A stretch of 64,000 nucleotides of DNA from CAYRNR01 sp964425605 (GCA_964425605.1 CAYRNR010000004.1:77857-141856), one strand, 5' to 3'. Positions 54,966 to 63,975 are shown, counted from the first letter of the stretch. A program made the numbers and translations. The notes: generated by a model from the letters alone, not told the origin.

Positions 54966-57818
54966 ATGCGTCATCTTCTGCTGGCCGCGATGATCCTGGG
55001 GCTGGTCCTGGGGACTTTCGCGTGCGCGGACGCGGCCCTGGTGGGCGACGACGACGATACCTACGAGGAGCCGGGCGACGACGACGACACCGGCACCTCG
55101 GACGACGACGACAGCCAGGCGGACGACGACGACACCTCGAGCGACGACGACGACTCCAGCTCGGCCGACGACGACGACTCGGCAGGCGATGACGACGACG
55201 ACTCGGCTGACGACGACGATTCGGCTGCGGACGACGACGATGACGACGCGACTCCCGGCGACGACGACGACGACGATACGACGCAGGGCGACGATGACGA
55301 CGACGCGACCCCTGGCGACGATGACGACGACACGACGCAGGGCGACGATGATGATGACGACGCGACCCCCGGCGACGATGACGACGACGACACGACGCAG
55401 GGCGACGACGACGACACGACGCAGGGCGACGACGACGACGACGACACGGCGCTGGGCGACGACGACGACGACGACACGACACTGGGCGACGACGACGACA
55501 CGACGCTAGGCGACGACGACGACGACGACACGACCCTGGGCGACGACGACGACACGGTCCAGGTGGTGGACAACGACGGCGACGGCTACGCCGTCGAAGA
55601 CGACTGCGACGACAACGACGCCCTGGTGTACCCCAACGCCCCGGAGATCTGCGACGGCCAGGACAACAACTGCAACGGCGTGGTGCCCGCCGACGAGATG
55701 GACGCGGACGGCGACGGAGTCCTGGAGTGCGAAGGCGACTGCGACGACAACGACGCGGACGTCGCCCCGGGGGCGCCGGAGGTCTGCGACGGTGTGGACC
55801 AGGACTGCGACGGCGTCGTGGACGAGGACACGGAGTGCTACGACGACGACGGCGATGGCTACACCGAGCTGGACGGTGACTGCGACGACGCCGATGCCGG
55901 CACCTACCCCGGCGCCCCCGAGATCTGCGACGGCGAGGACAACGACTGCGATGGCGTCGTCGACGACGGCTGCCAGGCCTGCTCGGCGACCGTGCCCACC
56001 GACTACCCGACGATCCAGGGCGCCATCGACGCGTCCGTCGCCGGCTGGCTGATCTGCGTGCTCCCTGGCACCTACCCCGAGAACATCGACTACCTGGGCA
56101 AGGGCGTGCACGTGCTGGGGGTCGGCGGTCGCGACGCGACGATCATCGATGGTGGCTCGGTGGCCTCGGTGGCCACGTTCGACAGCGGTGAACCCACCAC
56201 GGCGGTGCTCGAGGGCTTCACGCTGACGAACGGCTACAACACCGACGGCGGCGGGATCCTGGTCGTCCAGTCCTCACCCACCCTCACGTCCCTGGTCGTG
56301 ACCGAGAACGAGGCTACGGACCAGGGCGGCGGTGTGTTCATCTACAACTCGTCCGTGACGGACATCGACCAGGTCGTCGTCTCGAACAACCTCGCCTACG
56401 ACGAGGGCGGCGGCCTGTGCATCACCACGGCGACGGTGGCGATGACCGAGGTGGAGATCGCCGGCAACGTGTCCACCATCGGCACCGGCGGCGGCTTCCA
56501 CGCGCACAACTGCACGCTGACGATGGACGGGAGCCTCGTGACCGGCAACGAGGCGCCGGACCACGGCGGCGGGGCCTACGTCTCCGCGGCCAACTTCGTG
56601 GCGACCGACTCGGAGTTCTCGTCCAACATCGGCGCCCACGGCGGCGGCCTGTGCATGACGTCGAGCTCGGGGACCCTCGAGGACCTGGACGTCAAGTACA
56701 ACCTGGGCTGGAGCGGCGGAGGGATGTACCTGCACTACTCGTCGCCGGTGCTGGACGACGTGCTGATCTGCGAGAACGACGGCGCCATGACCGGCGGGCT
56801 GTACCTGGACGCGGCCTCCCCGGACATGGAGTACGTGCGGATGAACGGCAACAACGGGCTGTACGGCGGCGGCCTCGCCGTCCAGGCGGGCTCCAGCCCG
56901 ACGCTGCGCGACGGCACCCTGGCGGGCAATTACGCCCTCACCGGCGGCGGCATGTACGTCTCCGGGGCGTACCCGGACCTCGAGCAGGTGGTGATCTACG
57001 AGAACACGAGCCTCGCGGGCGGCGGCGGGGTGTACGTCACCGGCGGCGGCCTGGTCATGGACAACGGCTCGATCCACACCAACGAGACCTCGGGCCTGGG
57101 CGGCGGCGTGTACCTGTATCAGTCGACCGCGACCCTGGATCACCTGGAGCTCGTGGGCAACGAGGCCGTCATGGACGGCGGCGGGCTGTACGCGTACGAG
57201 GCCGACGTCCACCTCACCAACGGCCGCCTGGTGGCCAACGAGACCTCGGCCAATGGCGGCGCCTCGGCCTGGGTAGACTCGAACGGCTGGCTCGACAACG
57301 TCGGGATCGACGACAACGAGGCGGCCGCGGACGGGGGCGCAGTCTTCGCCCAGGACTCCTCGCTGGAGCTGTGGGGGGTGATCGTCACGGGCAACGAGGC
57401 GGCGAGCGGCGGCGGGTTCCACGTGGACGGGCCGCAGCCCATCTTCGGCCAGGGCGACGTCTGGGACAACAGCCCCGACGACTTCTACGGCATGCTCGAT
57501 CCCACCGGCCAGTACGGGAACCTGTCGGTGGATCCCGACTACCTCGATCCGGATGCGGCAGATCTGCTGGAGCGGGACTACCACCTCTCCGAGACGTCAC
57601 CGTGCATCGACGGCGGCGATCCGGCGGTGCTCGATCCCGACGGCTCCGTGTCGGACATGGGCGCCTACGGCGGCGCGGGCGCGGGATCGTGGGACCTCGA
57701 CGAGGACGGCTACCACGAGTGGTGGCAGCCCGGCGCCTACGACGCGGTGCTGTACCCCGGCGACGGCTGGGACTGTGACGACCACGATGACGACGTGTAC
57801 CCCGGGAACGGGTGCTAG
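54966..57818 (+). CDS. Poly-Asp lipoprotein with MopE repeats and right-handed beta-helix (pmp-like)
   Basis: A 950-residue lipoprotein. Lipobox TFAC (Cys20) precedes an extreme poly-Asp linker to about residue 198, with many D-D-D-D-x-T-T-Q/L-G units. Three MopE-type repeats follow (about 200-335). A right-handed beta-helix then runs to about 870. It opens like pectate-lyase-type cell-surface proteins (PTDYPTIQGAIDASVAGWLICVLPGTYPENI) and consists of short rungs such as GGGLYVDG, GGGVYLYQS and ENEATDQGGGVF. It ends with SPCIDGGDPAVLD and a short MopE-like stretch. No catalytic residues stand out; an adhesin or surface-layer role is more likely than lyase activity. GGGAGG precedes the ATG at 54966. 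Its stop shares CTAG with the thiolase. Confidence 0.88.
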   Translation: MRHLLLAAMILGLVLGTFACADAALVGDDDDTYEEPGDDDDTGTSDDDDSQADDDDTSSDDDDSSSADDDDSAGDDDDDSADDDDSAADDDDDDATPGDDDDDDTTQGDDDDDATPGDDDDDTTQGDDDDDDATPGDDDDDDTTQGDDDDTTQGDDDDDDTALGDDDDDDTTLGDDDDTTLGDDDDDDTTLGDDDDTVQVVDNDGDGYAVEDDCDDNDALVYPNAPEICDGQDNNCNGVVPADEMDADGDGVLECEGDCDDNDADVAPGAPEVCDGVDQDCDGVVDEDTECYDDDGDGYTELDGDCDDADAGTYPGAPEICDGEDNDCDGVVDDGCQACSATVPTDYPTIQGAIDASVAGWLICVLPGTYPENIDYLGKGVHVLGVGGRDATIIDGGSVASVATFDSGEPTTAVLEGFTLTNGYNTDGGGILVVQSSPTLTSLVVTENEATDQGGGVFIYNSSVTDIDQVVVSNNLAYDEGGGLCITTATVAMTEVEIAGNVSTIGTGGGFHAHNCTLTMDGSLVTGNEAPDHGGGAYVSAANFVATDSEFSSNIGAHGGGLCMTSSSGTLEDLDVKYNLGWSGGGMYLHYSSPVLDDVLICENDGAMTGGLYLDAASPDMEYVRMNGNNGLYGGGLAVQAGSSPTLRDGTLAGNYALTGGGMYVSGAYPDLEQVVIYENTSLAGGGGVYVTGGGLVMDNGSIHTNETSGLGGGVYLYQSTATLDHLELVGNEAVMDGGGLYAYEADVHLTNGRLVANETSANGGASAWVDSNGWLDNVGIDDNEAAADGGAVFAQDSSLELWGVIVTGNEAASGGGFHVDGPQPIFGQGDVWDNSPDDFYGMLDPTGQYGNLSVDPDYLDPDAADLLERDYHLSETSPCIDGGDPAVLDPDGSVSDMGAYGGAGAGSWDLDEDGYHEWWQPGAYDAVLYPGDGWDCDDHDDDVYPGNGC
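55047..55560 (+). repeat. Poly-Asp coding microsatellite-like tract
   Basis: About 500 bp of GAC/GAT-rich triplet sequence encodes repeated Asp runs (D-D-D-D-x) interspersed with T-T-Q-G, A-T-P-G and T-L-G units. The irregular unit order suggests slippage and recombination. It should be a hotspot for length variation and misassembly. Shorter versions occur in the other poly-Asp lipoprotein genes. Confidence 0.8.
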
Positions 57819-59305
57819 GGGGCGGGGCGGCGCTGGCGCAGCGTCGCGTGGTTGAGCCGGGTGCGCGGATCGTGCTCGAGGTCCACGGGATCGCCCACGT
57901 GGCACGCGACCACCATGGCCTCGGAGTCCTCGGCCGAGGCGTGCGCCACGAACCTCCGCCCGTCCTCGATCCGCCCGTAGACGATGCCGTGCCTCGCGGC
58001 GCCATCGCGCTCGTGGATCACGGTGTAGGTCTCGATGGTCCCGCGCCCCCGGGCTTCCTCGACGGCCTCCAGCGGCGCGTCGCCCACGAGGGGTCCATCG
58101 GCATCGGCGAGGTCGTGCTCACCGAGGTCCGCTCCACCGGGCTCGGCCGCGTAGACCCCGGCGGCGTGCTTGTGCAGGAACCAGCCGAACGCGGTGACCA
58201 GGCCGCGGTCCAGGGACCCGTCGGCAATGGCCTCGGCCAGGGTCGCGATCCCGTGCAGTGAGTAGTTGTTCCCCGGCCCACCGAAGGAGCCCAGCCCGCC
58301 GGTCAGGGTGAGCGGGCGCGGATCGTCCGTGTCCAGGCCCAGGGTGTTCCGTGCGATGGAGATGGCGCACGGGAAGCAGCTGTACAGGTCGAAGGCCTGC
58401 ATGTCGTCGAGGCCGAGGCCGGCCCTGTCCAGAGCCCTGGATGCGGCGGCGTGCAGCGGCGCGCTGGTCGTCAGATCCTCGCGCTGGACGATGAAACGCT
58501 GCCGGTCCTCGGCGTAGGCCCCGCCGCGGAAGTACACGGGCCGCTCTCCGGCGCGGGGGGCGGCGGTGGCGGTCAGCAGCAACGCCGCGCCCATGTCCAC
58601 GGCGACCAGCGAGTTGAGGAACTTGCGGTACGGGAAGGCGATCTGGCGGTTCACCGCGCACGGGGTGATGAACTCGTCGACCGTGCGAGCGCGGCGTATC
58701 CAGGCGTTGGGGTGGCGTGCGGCGACCTCGGAGAACTGGGCCCAGGTTCTCCCGATGTCCCGGAGGTGGTCGTCGATGGAGCGACCCGTTCGCGCCCACT
58801 GGGCGGTCTCGAGCAGGGGGAAGCCGTGGATGGGCGCGACGACGCCGTGGCGCGCCTCGAGATCGGTCGTCCCGATCAGGTCGTCGGCGTGGTACTCGTC
58901 GGGCACCCCCTGGAACAGCACCGTGTCGCGGTCTGGCGGGGCGTGGTCGCGGCGGTAGTAGGTCTCGGCGCCGACCACGAGCACGGAGCCGGCCTCGCCT
59001 CGCGCGATCATGCCGGCCGCGCGGTTGACCAGGGTCTGTGGGGAGTTGCCGCCGATGCGGGAGACCTCGGCGGTCCTCGGGGTCGCGCCCAGCTCCCGGG
59101 CCAGATCGCCTGCTGCGTCGGCGTAGCTGGCGCTCATCGGCCGCACGACCAGGACAGCGTCCAGCTCCTGTAGGGGGACGCGAGCGCGCTCGCCCGCCTG
59201 CACCGATGCGCGCAGCATCAACCCCAGGGGGTCGAGCAATCCGTCCTGCTGATGCTTGGGCTGGGTGATCTGGGCCCAGCCAGCGACCACGACATCTCGG
59301 GCCAC
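57815..59305 (-). CDS. Thiolase-like acyltransferase (acetyl-CoA acetyltransferase family, SCP-x type)
   Basis: A 496-residue thiolase-superfamily protein. Motifs are VGGNSPQTLVNRAAGMI (about 80-97), SVLVVGAETYYRR (about 105-118), DLYSCFPCAISIARN (about 327-341) and LTLTGGLGSFGGPGNNYSLHGI (about 350-372). A C-terminal tail (about 420-496) resembles the SCP-2/DUF35-type extension of lipid-transfer thiolases. Catalytic Cys assignment is uncertain, because the first Cys of classical thiolases is not clear in this sequence; it may be a non-decarboxylating condensation partner. It lies 8 bp downstream of the DtxR-type gene on the same strand, so it may be co-transcribed with a metal regulator. The GTG at 59305 has AGGAG close by. 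Confidence 0.82.
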   Translation of the reverse strand: MARDVVVAGWAQITQPKHQQDGLLDPLGLMLRASVQAGERARVPLQELDAVLVVRPMSASYADAAGDLARELGATPRTAEVSRIGGNSPQTLVNRAAGMIARGEAGSVLVVGAETYYRRDHAPPDRDTVLFQGVPDEYHADDLIGTTDLEARHGVVAPIHGFPLLETAQWARTGRSIDDHLRDIGRTWAQFSEVAARHPNAWIRRARTVDEFITPCAVNRQIAFPYRKFLNSLVAVDMGAALLLTATAAPRAGERPVYFRGGAYAEDRQRFIVQREDLTTSAPLHAAASRALDRAGLGLDDMQAFDLYSCFPCAISIARNTLGLDTDDPRPLTLTGGLGSFGGPGNNYSLHGIATLAEAIADGSLDRGLVTAFGWFLHKHAAGVYAAEPGGADLGEHDLADADGPLVGDAPLEAVEEARGRGTIETYTVIHERDGAARHGIVYGRIEDGRRFVAHASAEDSEAMVVACHVGDPVDLEHDPRTRLNHATLRQRRPAP

Positions 59306-59313
59306 GACGTCTC

Positions 59314-59976
59314 CTACGTGGTAGCGGCCCGGATCTTGGACGCGGCGCGTTGTCCCATCTCGAGTCGTTCGCCGCCGGCCAACTCCACGGTCACCGTGTC
59401 GGCCGCCTCGTCCCGGGCCAGGATGCGCAGGGTACACCCGGGGACCAGTCCCGTGCTCGCCGCGAAGCGCAGAAATTGCGCGGATTGGTCGTCCACGTGG
59501 CGGATCACGAGGTCCTGGTCGAGGGGGGACGAGAGCAGATCCTGACCCTCGAGGCGAGGGACGTGGCCCTCGCGGTCGGGGATCGGGTCGCCGTGGGGAT
59601 CGTAGGCGGGGTGGTCCAGCATCTCGGCCATGCGGTCGATCAGGGCCTCGGAGGCCGCGTGCTCCAGTTGCTCGGCCTCGGCGTGGACCTCGCTCCAGTC
59701 GTAGTCCATGACCCGCACCAGGAAGGTCTCGATCAGCCGGTGGCGCCGCAGCACCTTCAGCGCTGCGGAGCGGCCCGCGTCGGTCAACTGGACGCCAGCG
59801 TAGGGGCGGTAGGTCACCAGACCCCGCCTGGCCATGGACTTGAGCATGGCCGTGACCGTTCCAGGGGTGAGCCCCAGATCGGCGGCCAGGGTGCCGGTGC
59901 TGACGGGCGCACCGGGGGTGTCGTCCTCGGAGACGAGGATGCGCTTGAGGTAGTCCTCGGTGGCGGGGGAGGGCAC
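59314..59976 (-). CDS. DtxR/MntR-family metal-dependent repressor
   Basis: A 220-residue repressor with the DtxR winged helix (ATEDYLKRILVSEDD ... LGLTPGTVTAMLKSMARRGLVTY, residues 5-57), a metal-binding dimerisation domain (RLIETFLVRVMDYDWSEVHAEAEQLEH, about 79-105) and a C-terminal FeoA-like SH3 domain (about 140-215). The E-x-x-E-H cluster in EAEQLEH is a metal-binding motif of this family. It is divergent from the troABCD-type operon and shares a control region with palindromes, so it should repress that operon when metal is abundant. The start is a GTG at 59976 with only a weak ribosome site. Its last residues end 8 bp before the thiolase-like gene. Confidence 0.93.
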   Translation of the reverse strand: MPSPATEDYLKRILVSEDDTPGAPVSTGTLAADLGLTPGTVTAMLKSMARRGLVTYRPYAGVQLTDAGRSAALKVLRRHRLIETFLVRVMDYDWSEVHAEAEQLEHAASEALIDRMAEMLDHPAYDPHGDPIPDREGHVPRLEGQDLLSSPLDQDLVIRHVDDQSAQFLRFAASTGLVPGCTLRILARDEAADTVTVELAGGERLEMGQRAASKIRAATT

Positions 59977-60000
59977 GCTCTTTTTTTAGGACATCCATCA

Positions 60001-60047
60001 CTTGACATCAAGGCCTATCGTTAATAATTTTTTGATATGTCAAAAAA
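60001..60047 (+). promoter_or_regulatory. Metal-responsive promoter with two palindromes (DtxR/TroR-type)
   Basis: TTGACA (60002-60007) is a perfect -35 box, with an AT-rich -10 region 15-17 bp later (TTAATAAT, 60021-60028). It lies inside a palindrome CTTGA-CA-TCAAG (60001-60012). A second, TTTTTTGA/TCAAAAAA with a TATG centre, spans 60028-60047 and contains the ATG of the operon (60037). A DtxR-type repressor bound to either would block the promoter or translation start. The divergent repressor gene starts 25 bp upstream. Binding is inferred. Confidence 0.7.
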
Positions 60048-60978
60048 TCCTCTGATCGTTGGACTCGCGCTGGGTGCTCTGATGCTGGGTGGTTGCTCCA
60101 GCGTTGAGGGAACACCCGATGTCGACCCATCCGGAGCCGAGCCCCTCCTCCAGGTGGTCACCACCACCGGCATGATCGCGGACACGGCCCGCGCCGTCGC
60201 AGGGGCTCGCGCGGACGTGGTGGCGCTGATGGGCCCCGGCGTCGATCCCCACCTCTACAAGGCCAGCGAGAGCGACGTCCGGCGCCTCGGCGACGCCGAT
60301 CTCGTGCTGTACAACGGCCTGCACCTCGAAGGGAAGATGGGGGAGATCCTCGAGAAGATGGCGCGGTCCAGGCCCGTGGTCGCAGTGGCCGAGGCCGTCC
60401 CCGAGGACCGGCGCCTCGAGCCCGACGGGTACGAGGGGCAGTACGATCCGCACGTCTGGTTCGACGTCACCCTGTGGGCGCTGACCGTCGATCCCATCGT
60501 CGAGGCGCTGAGCGGCGTGGATCCGACCCACGCGACGGACTACCAGCAGCGCGGTGATGCCCTGAAGGCGCAGTACGCAGAGCTGGACGCCTGGGTCGAG
60601 GCGCGGATCGCCGAGCTTCCCCAGGAGCAGCGGGTCCTGGTCACGGCCCACGACGCCTTCGGCTACTTCGGCCAGCGCTACGGCCTGGAGGTCTCTGGCA
60701 TCCAGGGGTTGAGCACGGCAGCCGAGGCCGGGCTGGCCGACGTGGACCGGGTCGTCGATCTGGTGTCCGAGCGGAAGCTCAAGGCGATCTTCGTGGAGTC
60801 GTCGGTCCCCCAGCGGACCATCGACGCCGTGCGCGCCGGCTGTGAGGCCAAGGGCCACTCCGTGGACCTCGGCGGCGAGCTGTTCTCGGACGCCATGGGC
60901 GCCCCGGGGACGCCCGAGGGCACCTACGACGGCATGGTCCGGCACAACACCAACACCCTCGTGGAGGCCCTCGAATGA
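60037..60978 (+). CDS. troA: Metal ABC transporter substrate-binding lipoprotein (TroA/ZnuA-type)
   Basis: A 313-residue cluster-9 metal-binding lipoprotein (lipobox LGGC, Cys20). Metal ligands are visible: DPHLYKA (His72), DPHVWFD (His139), VTAHDAFGYF (His205) and FSDAMG near the end (Asp). Three His plus Asp, as in TroA and ZnuA, suits Zn or Mn; Mn-specific proteins usually have Glu as the third ligand. It delivers the metal to the permeases encoded downstream. The start lies inside the second palindrome of the operon promoter. The stop overlaps the ATPase start by 4 bases (ATGA). Regulation by the divergent DtxR-type repressor is likely. Confidence 0.92.
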   Translation: MSKNPLIVGLALGALMLGGCSSVEGTPDVDPSGAEPLLQVVTTTGMIADTARAVAGARADVVALMGPGVDPHLYKASESDVRRLGDADLVLYNGLHLEGKMGEILEKMARSRPVVAVAEAVPEDRRLEPDGYEGQYDPHVWFDVTLWALTVDPIVEALSGVDPTHATDYQQRGDALKAQYAELDAWVEARIAELPQEQRVLVTAHDAFGYFGQRYGLEVSGIQGLSTAAEAGLADVDRVVDLVSERKLKAIFVESSVPQRTIDAVRAGCEAKGHSVDLGGELFSDAMGAPGTPEGTYDGMVRHNTNTLVEALE

Positions 60979-61796
60979 GCGACACTCCGGCCATCGAGGT
61001 CCACGACATGACCGTGGCCTACCGGGTGCAGCCCGTGCTGTGGGACATCGATCTGCACCTGCCCGAAGGGGAGCTCATCGCCATCGTCGGCCCCAACGGC
61101 GCGGGCAAGAGCACCCTGCTCAAGTCCATGCTGGGGCTGGTGAAGCCGGTCACCGGCTGGGTGAAGGTCTTCGGCGAGCCCTACGCCGACCAGCGCGCCC
61201 ACGTGGGCTACGTGCCCCAGCGCGAGAGCGTGGACTGGGACTTCCCCACCACCGCCCTGGACGTGGTGACCATGGGGCTGTACGGCCAGCTGGGCTGGTT
61301 CCGCCGGCCGGGCAAGCGCCACCGCGAGCTGGCCATGGAGGCCCTGGAGAAGGTGAACCTGGCGCAGTTCGCCGACCGCCAGATCAGCCAGCTCTCCGGC
61401 GGCCAGCAGCAGCGGGTGTTCCTGGCGCGCGCGCTGGCCCAGGACGCCCGGCTCTACCTGATGGACGAGCCCTTCGCGGGCGTGGACGCCACCACCGAGC
61501 GCGCCATCCTGGAGCTCATGCGCGAGCTGCGCGACCGGGGACGGACCGTGGTCGCCGTCCACCACGACCTGCAGACCGTGGCCGAGTACTTCGACCACCT
61601 CGTGCTCGTCAACATGCGATTGGTGGCCTCCGGTCCCACGCAGACCACGTTCAACGATGCCAACCTGCAGCAGACCTACGGCGGCCGATTGACCGCCCTG
61701 ACCCAGGCCGCCGAGGCCTTGCTCGCCCAGCGCGCCGTGCTGGACGGGGATCGCCCCGGTGCTGCGACCGAGCACGGCTCGGACGGGTTGCTGTAG
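60975..61796 (+). CDS. troB: Metal ABC transporter ATPase (TroB/ZnuC-type)
   Basis: A 273-residue ATPase of the manganese/zinc ABC family. Walker A GPNGAGKST (about 39-47), Q-loop VPQRESVDWDFPTTALDVV, signature LSGGQQQRV (about 140-148), Walker B LYLMDEPFAG and switch His in VVAVHHDLQTV are all present. The phrase VPQRESVDWDFP is typical of Mn/Zn transporters. Its ATG overlaps the TroA stop, so translation is coupled. The C-terminal extension (LLAQRAVLDGDRPGAATEHG) is poorly conserved. The stop is followed 2 bases later by the first permease. Confidence 0.95.
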   Translation: MSDTPAIEVHDMTVAYRVQPVLWDIDLHLPEGELIAIVGPNGAGKSTLLKSMLGLVKPVTGWVKVFGEPYADQRAHVGYVPQRESVDWDFPTTALDVVTMGLYGQLGWFRRPGKRHRELAMEALEKVNLAQFADRQISQLSGGQQQRVFLARALAQDARLYLMDEPFAGVDATTERAILELMRELRDRGRTVVAVHHDLQTVAEYFDHLVLVNMRLVASGPTQTTFNDANLQQTYGGRLTALTQAAEALLAQRAVLDGDRPGAATEHGSDGLL

Positions 61797-61798
61797 CC

Positions 61799-63073
61799 AT
61801 GGAACTGAGCTTCACCCTGCGCAACGTGATCCTGGGCGCCTCCTTGCTGGGGGCGGTCGGCGGAGTGGTCGGCAGCTTCGCGTTGTTGCGGCGCCAGAGC
61901 ATGCTCGGCGACGCCCTCGCCCACGCGGCGCTGCCCGGGGTGGCGCTGGCGTTCCTGTTGACGAACTCCAAGCATCCGCTGGTGCTGCTCACCGGCGCGC
62001 TGGTCGCGGGCGTGCTCGGCGCGCTGCTCATGCTGGGGATCGTGCGGTACAGCCGGATCAAGGAGGACTCGGCGATGGGCATCGTGCTGTCGGTGTTCTT
62101 CGGCATCGGCATCGTCCTGCTGACCGTGATCCAGCGCCTGCCCACGGGCAACAAGGCGGGCCTGGACAAGTTCCTGTTCGGCCAGGCCGCGACCCTCGTC
62201 ACCGCCGACGTGGTGATCATGGCGACGCTGTCGGCGCTGGTGCTGCTGGCCGTGGCGCTGCAGTACAAGGAGCTCAAGCTGCTGGCCTTCGATCCGGAGT
62301 TCGGCCGCTCCCTCGGCCTGCCCATGCGAGGCACGGAGCTGCTGCTGACCGTGAGCCTGGTCCTGGTGGTGGTCGTGGGGCTGCAGATGGTCGGCGTCGT
62401 GTTGATGGTGGCGACGCTGATCACGCCCGCCGCCGCGGCGCGGCAGTGGACCCAGCGGCTGGGGGTGATGCTGGTGCTCGCCGCGGCCATCGGCGCGGTC
62501 GCTGGCGCGGGGGGAGCGGTCGTCTCGGCGGTGGTGCCGCGCATGCCCACCGGGCCGACCATCGTGCTCGCGTCGTCGGCGGTGCTGATCGTCTCGCTGG
62601 TGTTCGCGCCCGAGCGCGGCATCCTGTGGCGGTTCCTGCGCAGCCGGGGCGTGGCCGCGCGTATCCGCCGGGAGCACCTGCTCAAGGACCTCTATCTGGC
62701 CGGGGAGCGCGCGGGCGCTCCTGGAGCGAGCGTGACCTGGGAGACCGTGGCCGGGGTCCGAGGCCAGGCCGCAGAACGGGTCCGGCGCACGGCCCGCTCC
62801 ATGGCCCGCGCCCGCCTCCTGACCCTGTCGGCGGCGGGGCTGGAGCTCACGCCGGCCGGCCTCGACGACGCGGCCCAGCTGGTGCGCAAGCATCGCCTGT
62901 GGGAGGTCTACCTCTCCCGCCGGCTCGACCTGGCCGACGATCACGTCCACCGTCCCGCCGAGGACATGGAGCACGCCCTGAGCGAGGAGGCCGTGACCTC
63001 GCTGGAGGAGAGCCTGGGCCACCCCACGGTGGATCCCCACGGCCAGCCCATCCCACCCAGGAGGGCCGCATGA
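61799..63073 (+). CDS. troC: Metal ABC transporter permease with C-terminal DtxR/MntR-like domain (TroC-type)
   Basis: A 424-residue permease. Residues 1-280 contain the ABC-3 membrane domain (FALLRRQSMLGDALAHAALPGVALAFLL, helices with IKEDSAMGIVLSVFFGIGIV, and MVATLITPAAAARQW). Residues about 290-424 form a cytoplasmic extension. It contains a winged-helix-like region (HLLKDLYLAGE ... RRTARSMARARLLTLSAAGLELTPAG) and LWEVYLSRRLDLADDHVHRPAEDMEH, which mirrors the metal-binding part of the DtxR protein at 59314. A metal-sensing regulatory tail is therefore likely. The start is the ATG at 61799. It overlaps the next permease start (ATGA at 63070). Confidence 0.92.
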   Translation: MELSFTLRNVILGASLLGAVGGVVGSFALLRRQSMLGDALAHAALPGVALAFLLTNSKHPLVLLTGALVAGVLGALLMLGIVRYSRIKEDSAMGIVLSVFFGIGIVLLTVIQRLPTGNKAGLDKFLFGQAATLVTADVVIMATLSALVLLAVALQYKELKLLAFDPEFGRSLGLPMRGTELLLTVSLVLVVVVGLQMVGVVLMVATLITPAAAARQWTQRLGVMLVLAAAIGAVAGAGGAVVSAVVPRMPTGPTIVLASSAVLIVSLVFAPERGILWRFLRSRGVAARIRREHLLKDLYLAGERAGAPGASVTWETVAGVRGQAAERVRRTARSMARARLLTLSAAGLELTPAGLDDAAQLVRKHRLWEVYLSRRLDLADDHVHRPAEDMEHALSEEAVTSLEESLGHPTVDPHGQPIPPRRAA

Positions 63074-63975
63074 GCTCCACGCTGACCATCCTGCTCACCG
63101 GCAGCCTCATCGCCGCCAGCCACGCCCTGCTCGGGTCGTTCCTCGTGCTGCGCCGCATGGCGCTCCTCGGGGACGCGATCAGCCACGCGGTGTTGCCCGG
63201 CATCGTCATCGCCTTCTTGCTCACCTCGAGCCGATCCACCCTGCCGATGCTCATCGGCGCGGGCATCCTCGGCGTGGTCACCGTGCTGCTGGTGGAGACC
63301 CTCAACCGCTCCCGCCGCCTGGCCGAGGACGCGTCCATGGGCGTGGTCTTCCCCGCCTTGTTCTCCATCGGCGTGATCCTCGTCGCCCGGCTGGCCGGAT
63401 CGGTGGACCTGGACCTCGAATGCGTGCTGTACGGTGAGATCGCCTACGTGCCGTGGGACCTGCTCTACATCGGCGACACGTCCCTCGGACCGCGCGCCCT
63501 GTGGGTCTCCGGTGGCCTGCTGCTGTTGGATCTGGCCCTGGTCCTGGCGCTGTTCAAGGAGTTCAAGATATCGACCTTCGATCCCGGGCTCGCCGCCGCG
63601 CTGGGGTTCTCGCCCGTCCTGCTCCACTACATCTTGATGAGCGCCGTGTCGGTCACCGTGGTCGGCTCCTTCGAGTCCGTCGGCGCCATCCTCGTCGTGG
63701 CCATGCTCATCGTGCCCCCGGCCACCGCCTATCTCCTCACCGACAAGCTCGGCCGGATGATCGCCCTGGCCATGTTCTTCGGCATCACCTCGGCCATCGG
63801 TGGCTACTGGGCCGCCCGCTGGTGGGACGCCTCCATCGCCGGCGCCATCGCCACCGTCGCCGGCCTGCAGTTCCTCCTCGTCCTGCTCTTCTCCCCCTCC
63901 CACGGGATCGTCCGCCGTCTGCTCCACCGCCGCGCCGTGATCCGCCGGCTCCGCAGGGGTCAAGTCTGGTCTTGA
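63070..63975 (+). CDS. troD: Metal ABC transporter permease (TroD-type), C-terminus supplied by a 26-nt box
   Basis: A 301-residue ABC-3 permease without a C-terminal regulatory domain. The membrane region has FLVLRRMALLGDAISHAVLPGIVIAFLL, LAEDASMGVVFPALFSIGVIL, FKEFKISTFDPGLAAALGF and ILVVAMLIVPPATAYLL, all typical of TroD/MntC/ZnuB-type proteins. It probably pairs with the upstream permease as a heterodimer. Its ATG overlaps the preceding stop. The final residues (RRGQVWS) and the TGA stop are encoded by 26-nt box copy 5, so the natural C-terminus has probably been replaced. The operon could continue beyond the window, but the box suggests it ends here. Confidence 0.93.
   Translation: MSSTLTILLTGSLIAASHALLGSFLVLRRMALLGDAISHAVLPGIVIAFLLTSSRSTLPMLIGAGILGVVTVLLVETLNRSRRLAEDASMGVVFPALFSIGVILVARLAGSVDLDLECVLYGEIAYVPWDLLYIGDTSLGPRALWVSGGLLLLDLALVLALFKEFKISTFDPGLAAALGFSPVLLHYILMSAVSVTVVGSFESVGAILVVAMLIVPPATAYLLTDKLGRMIALAMFFGITSAIGGYWAARWWDASIAGAIATVAGLQFLLVLLFSPSHGIVRRLLHRRAVIRRLRRGQVWS

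Noticed and set aside
55061..55573. Ser/Val-rich open frame antisense to the poly-Asp tract
   Set aside because: It is the reverse complement of GAC/GAT repeats and has no start signal.
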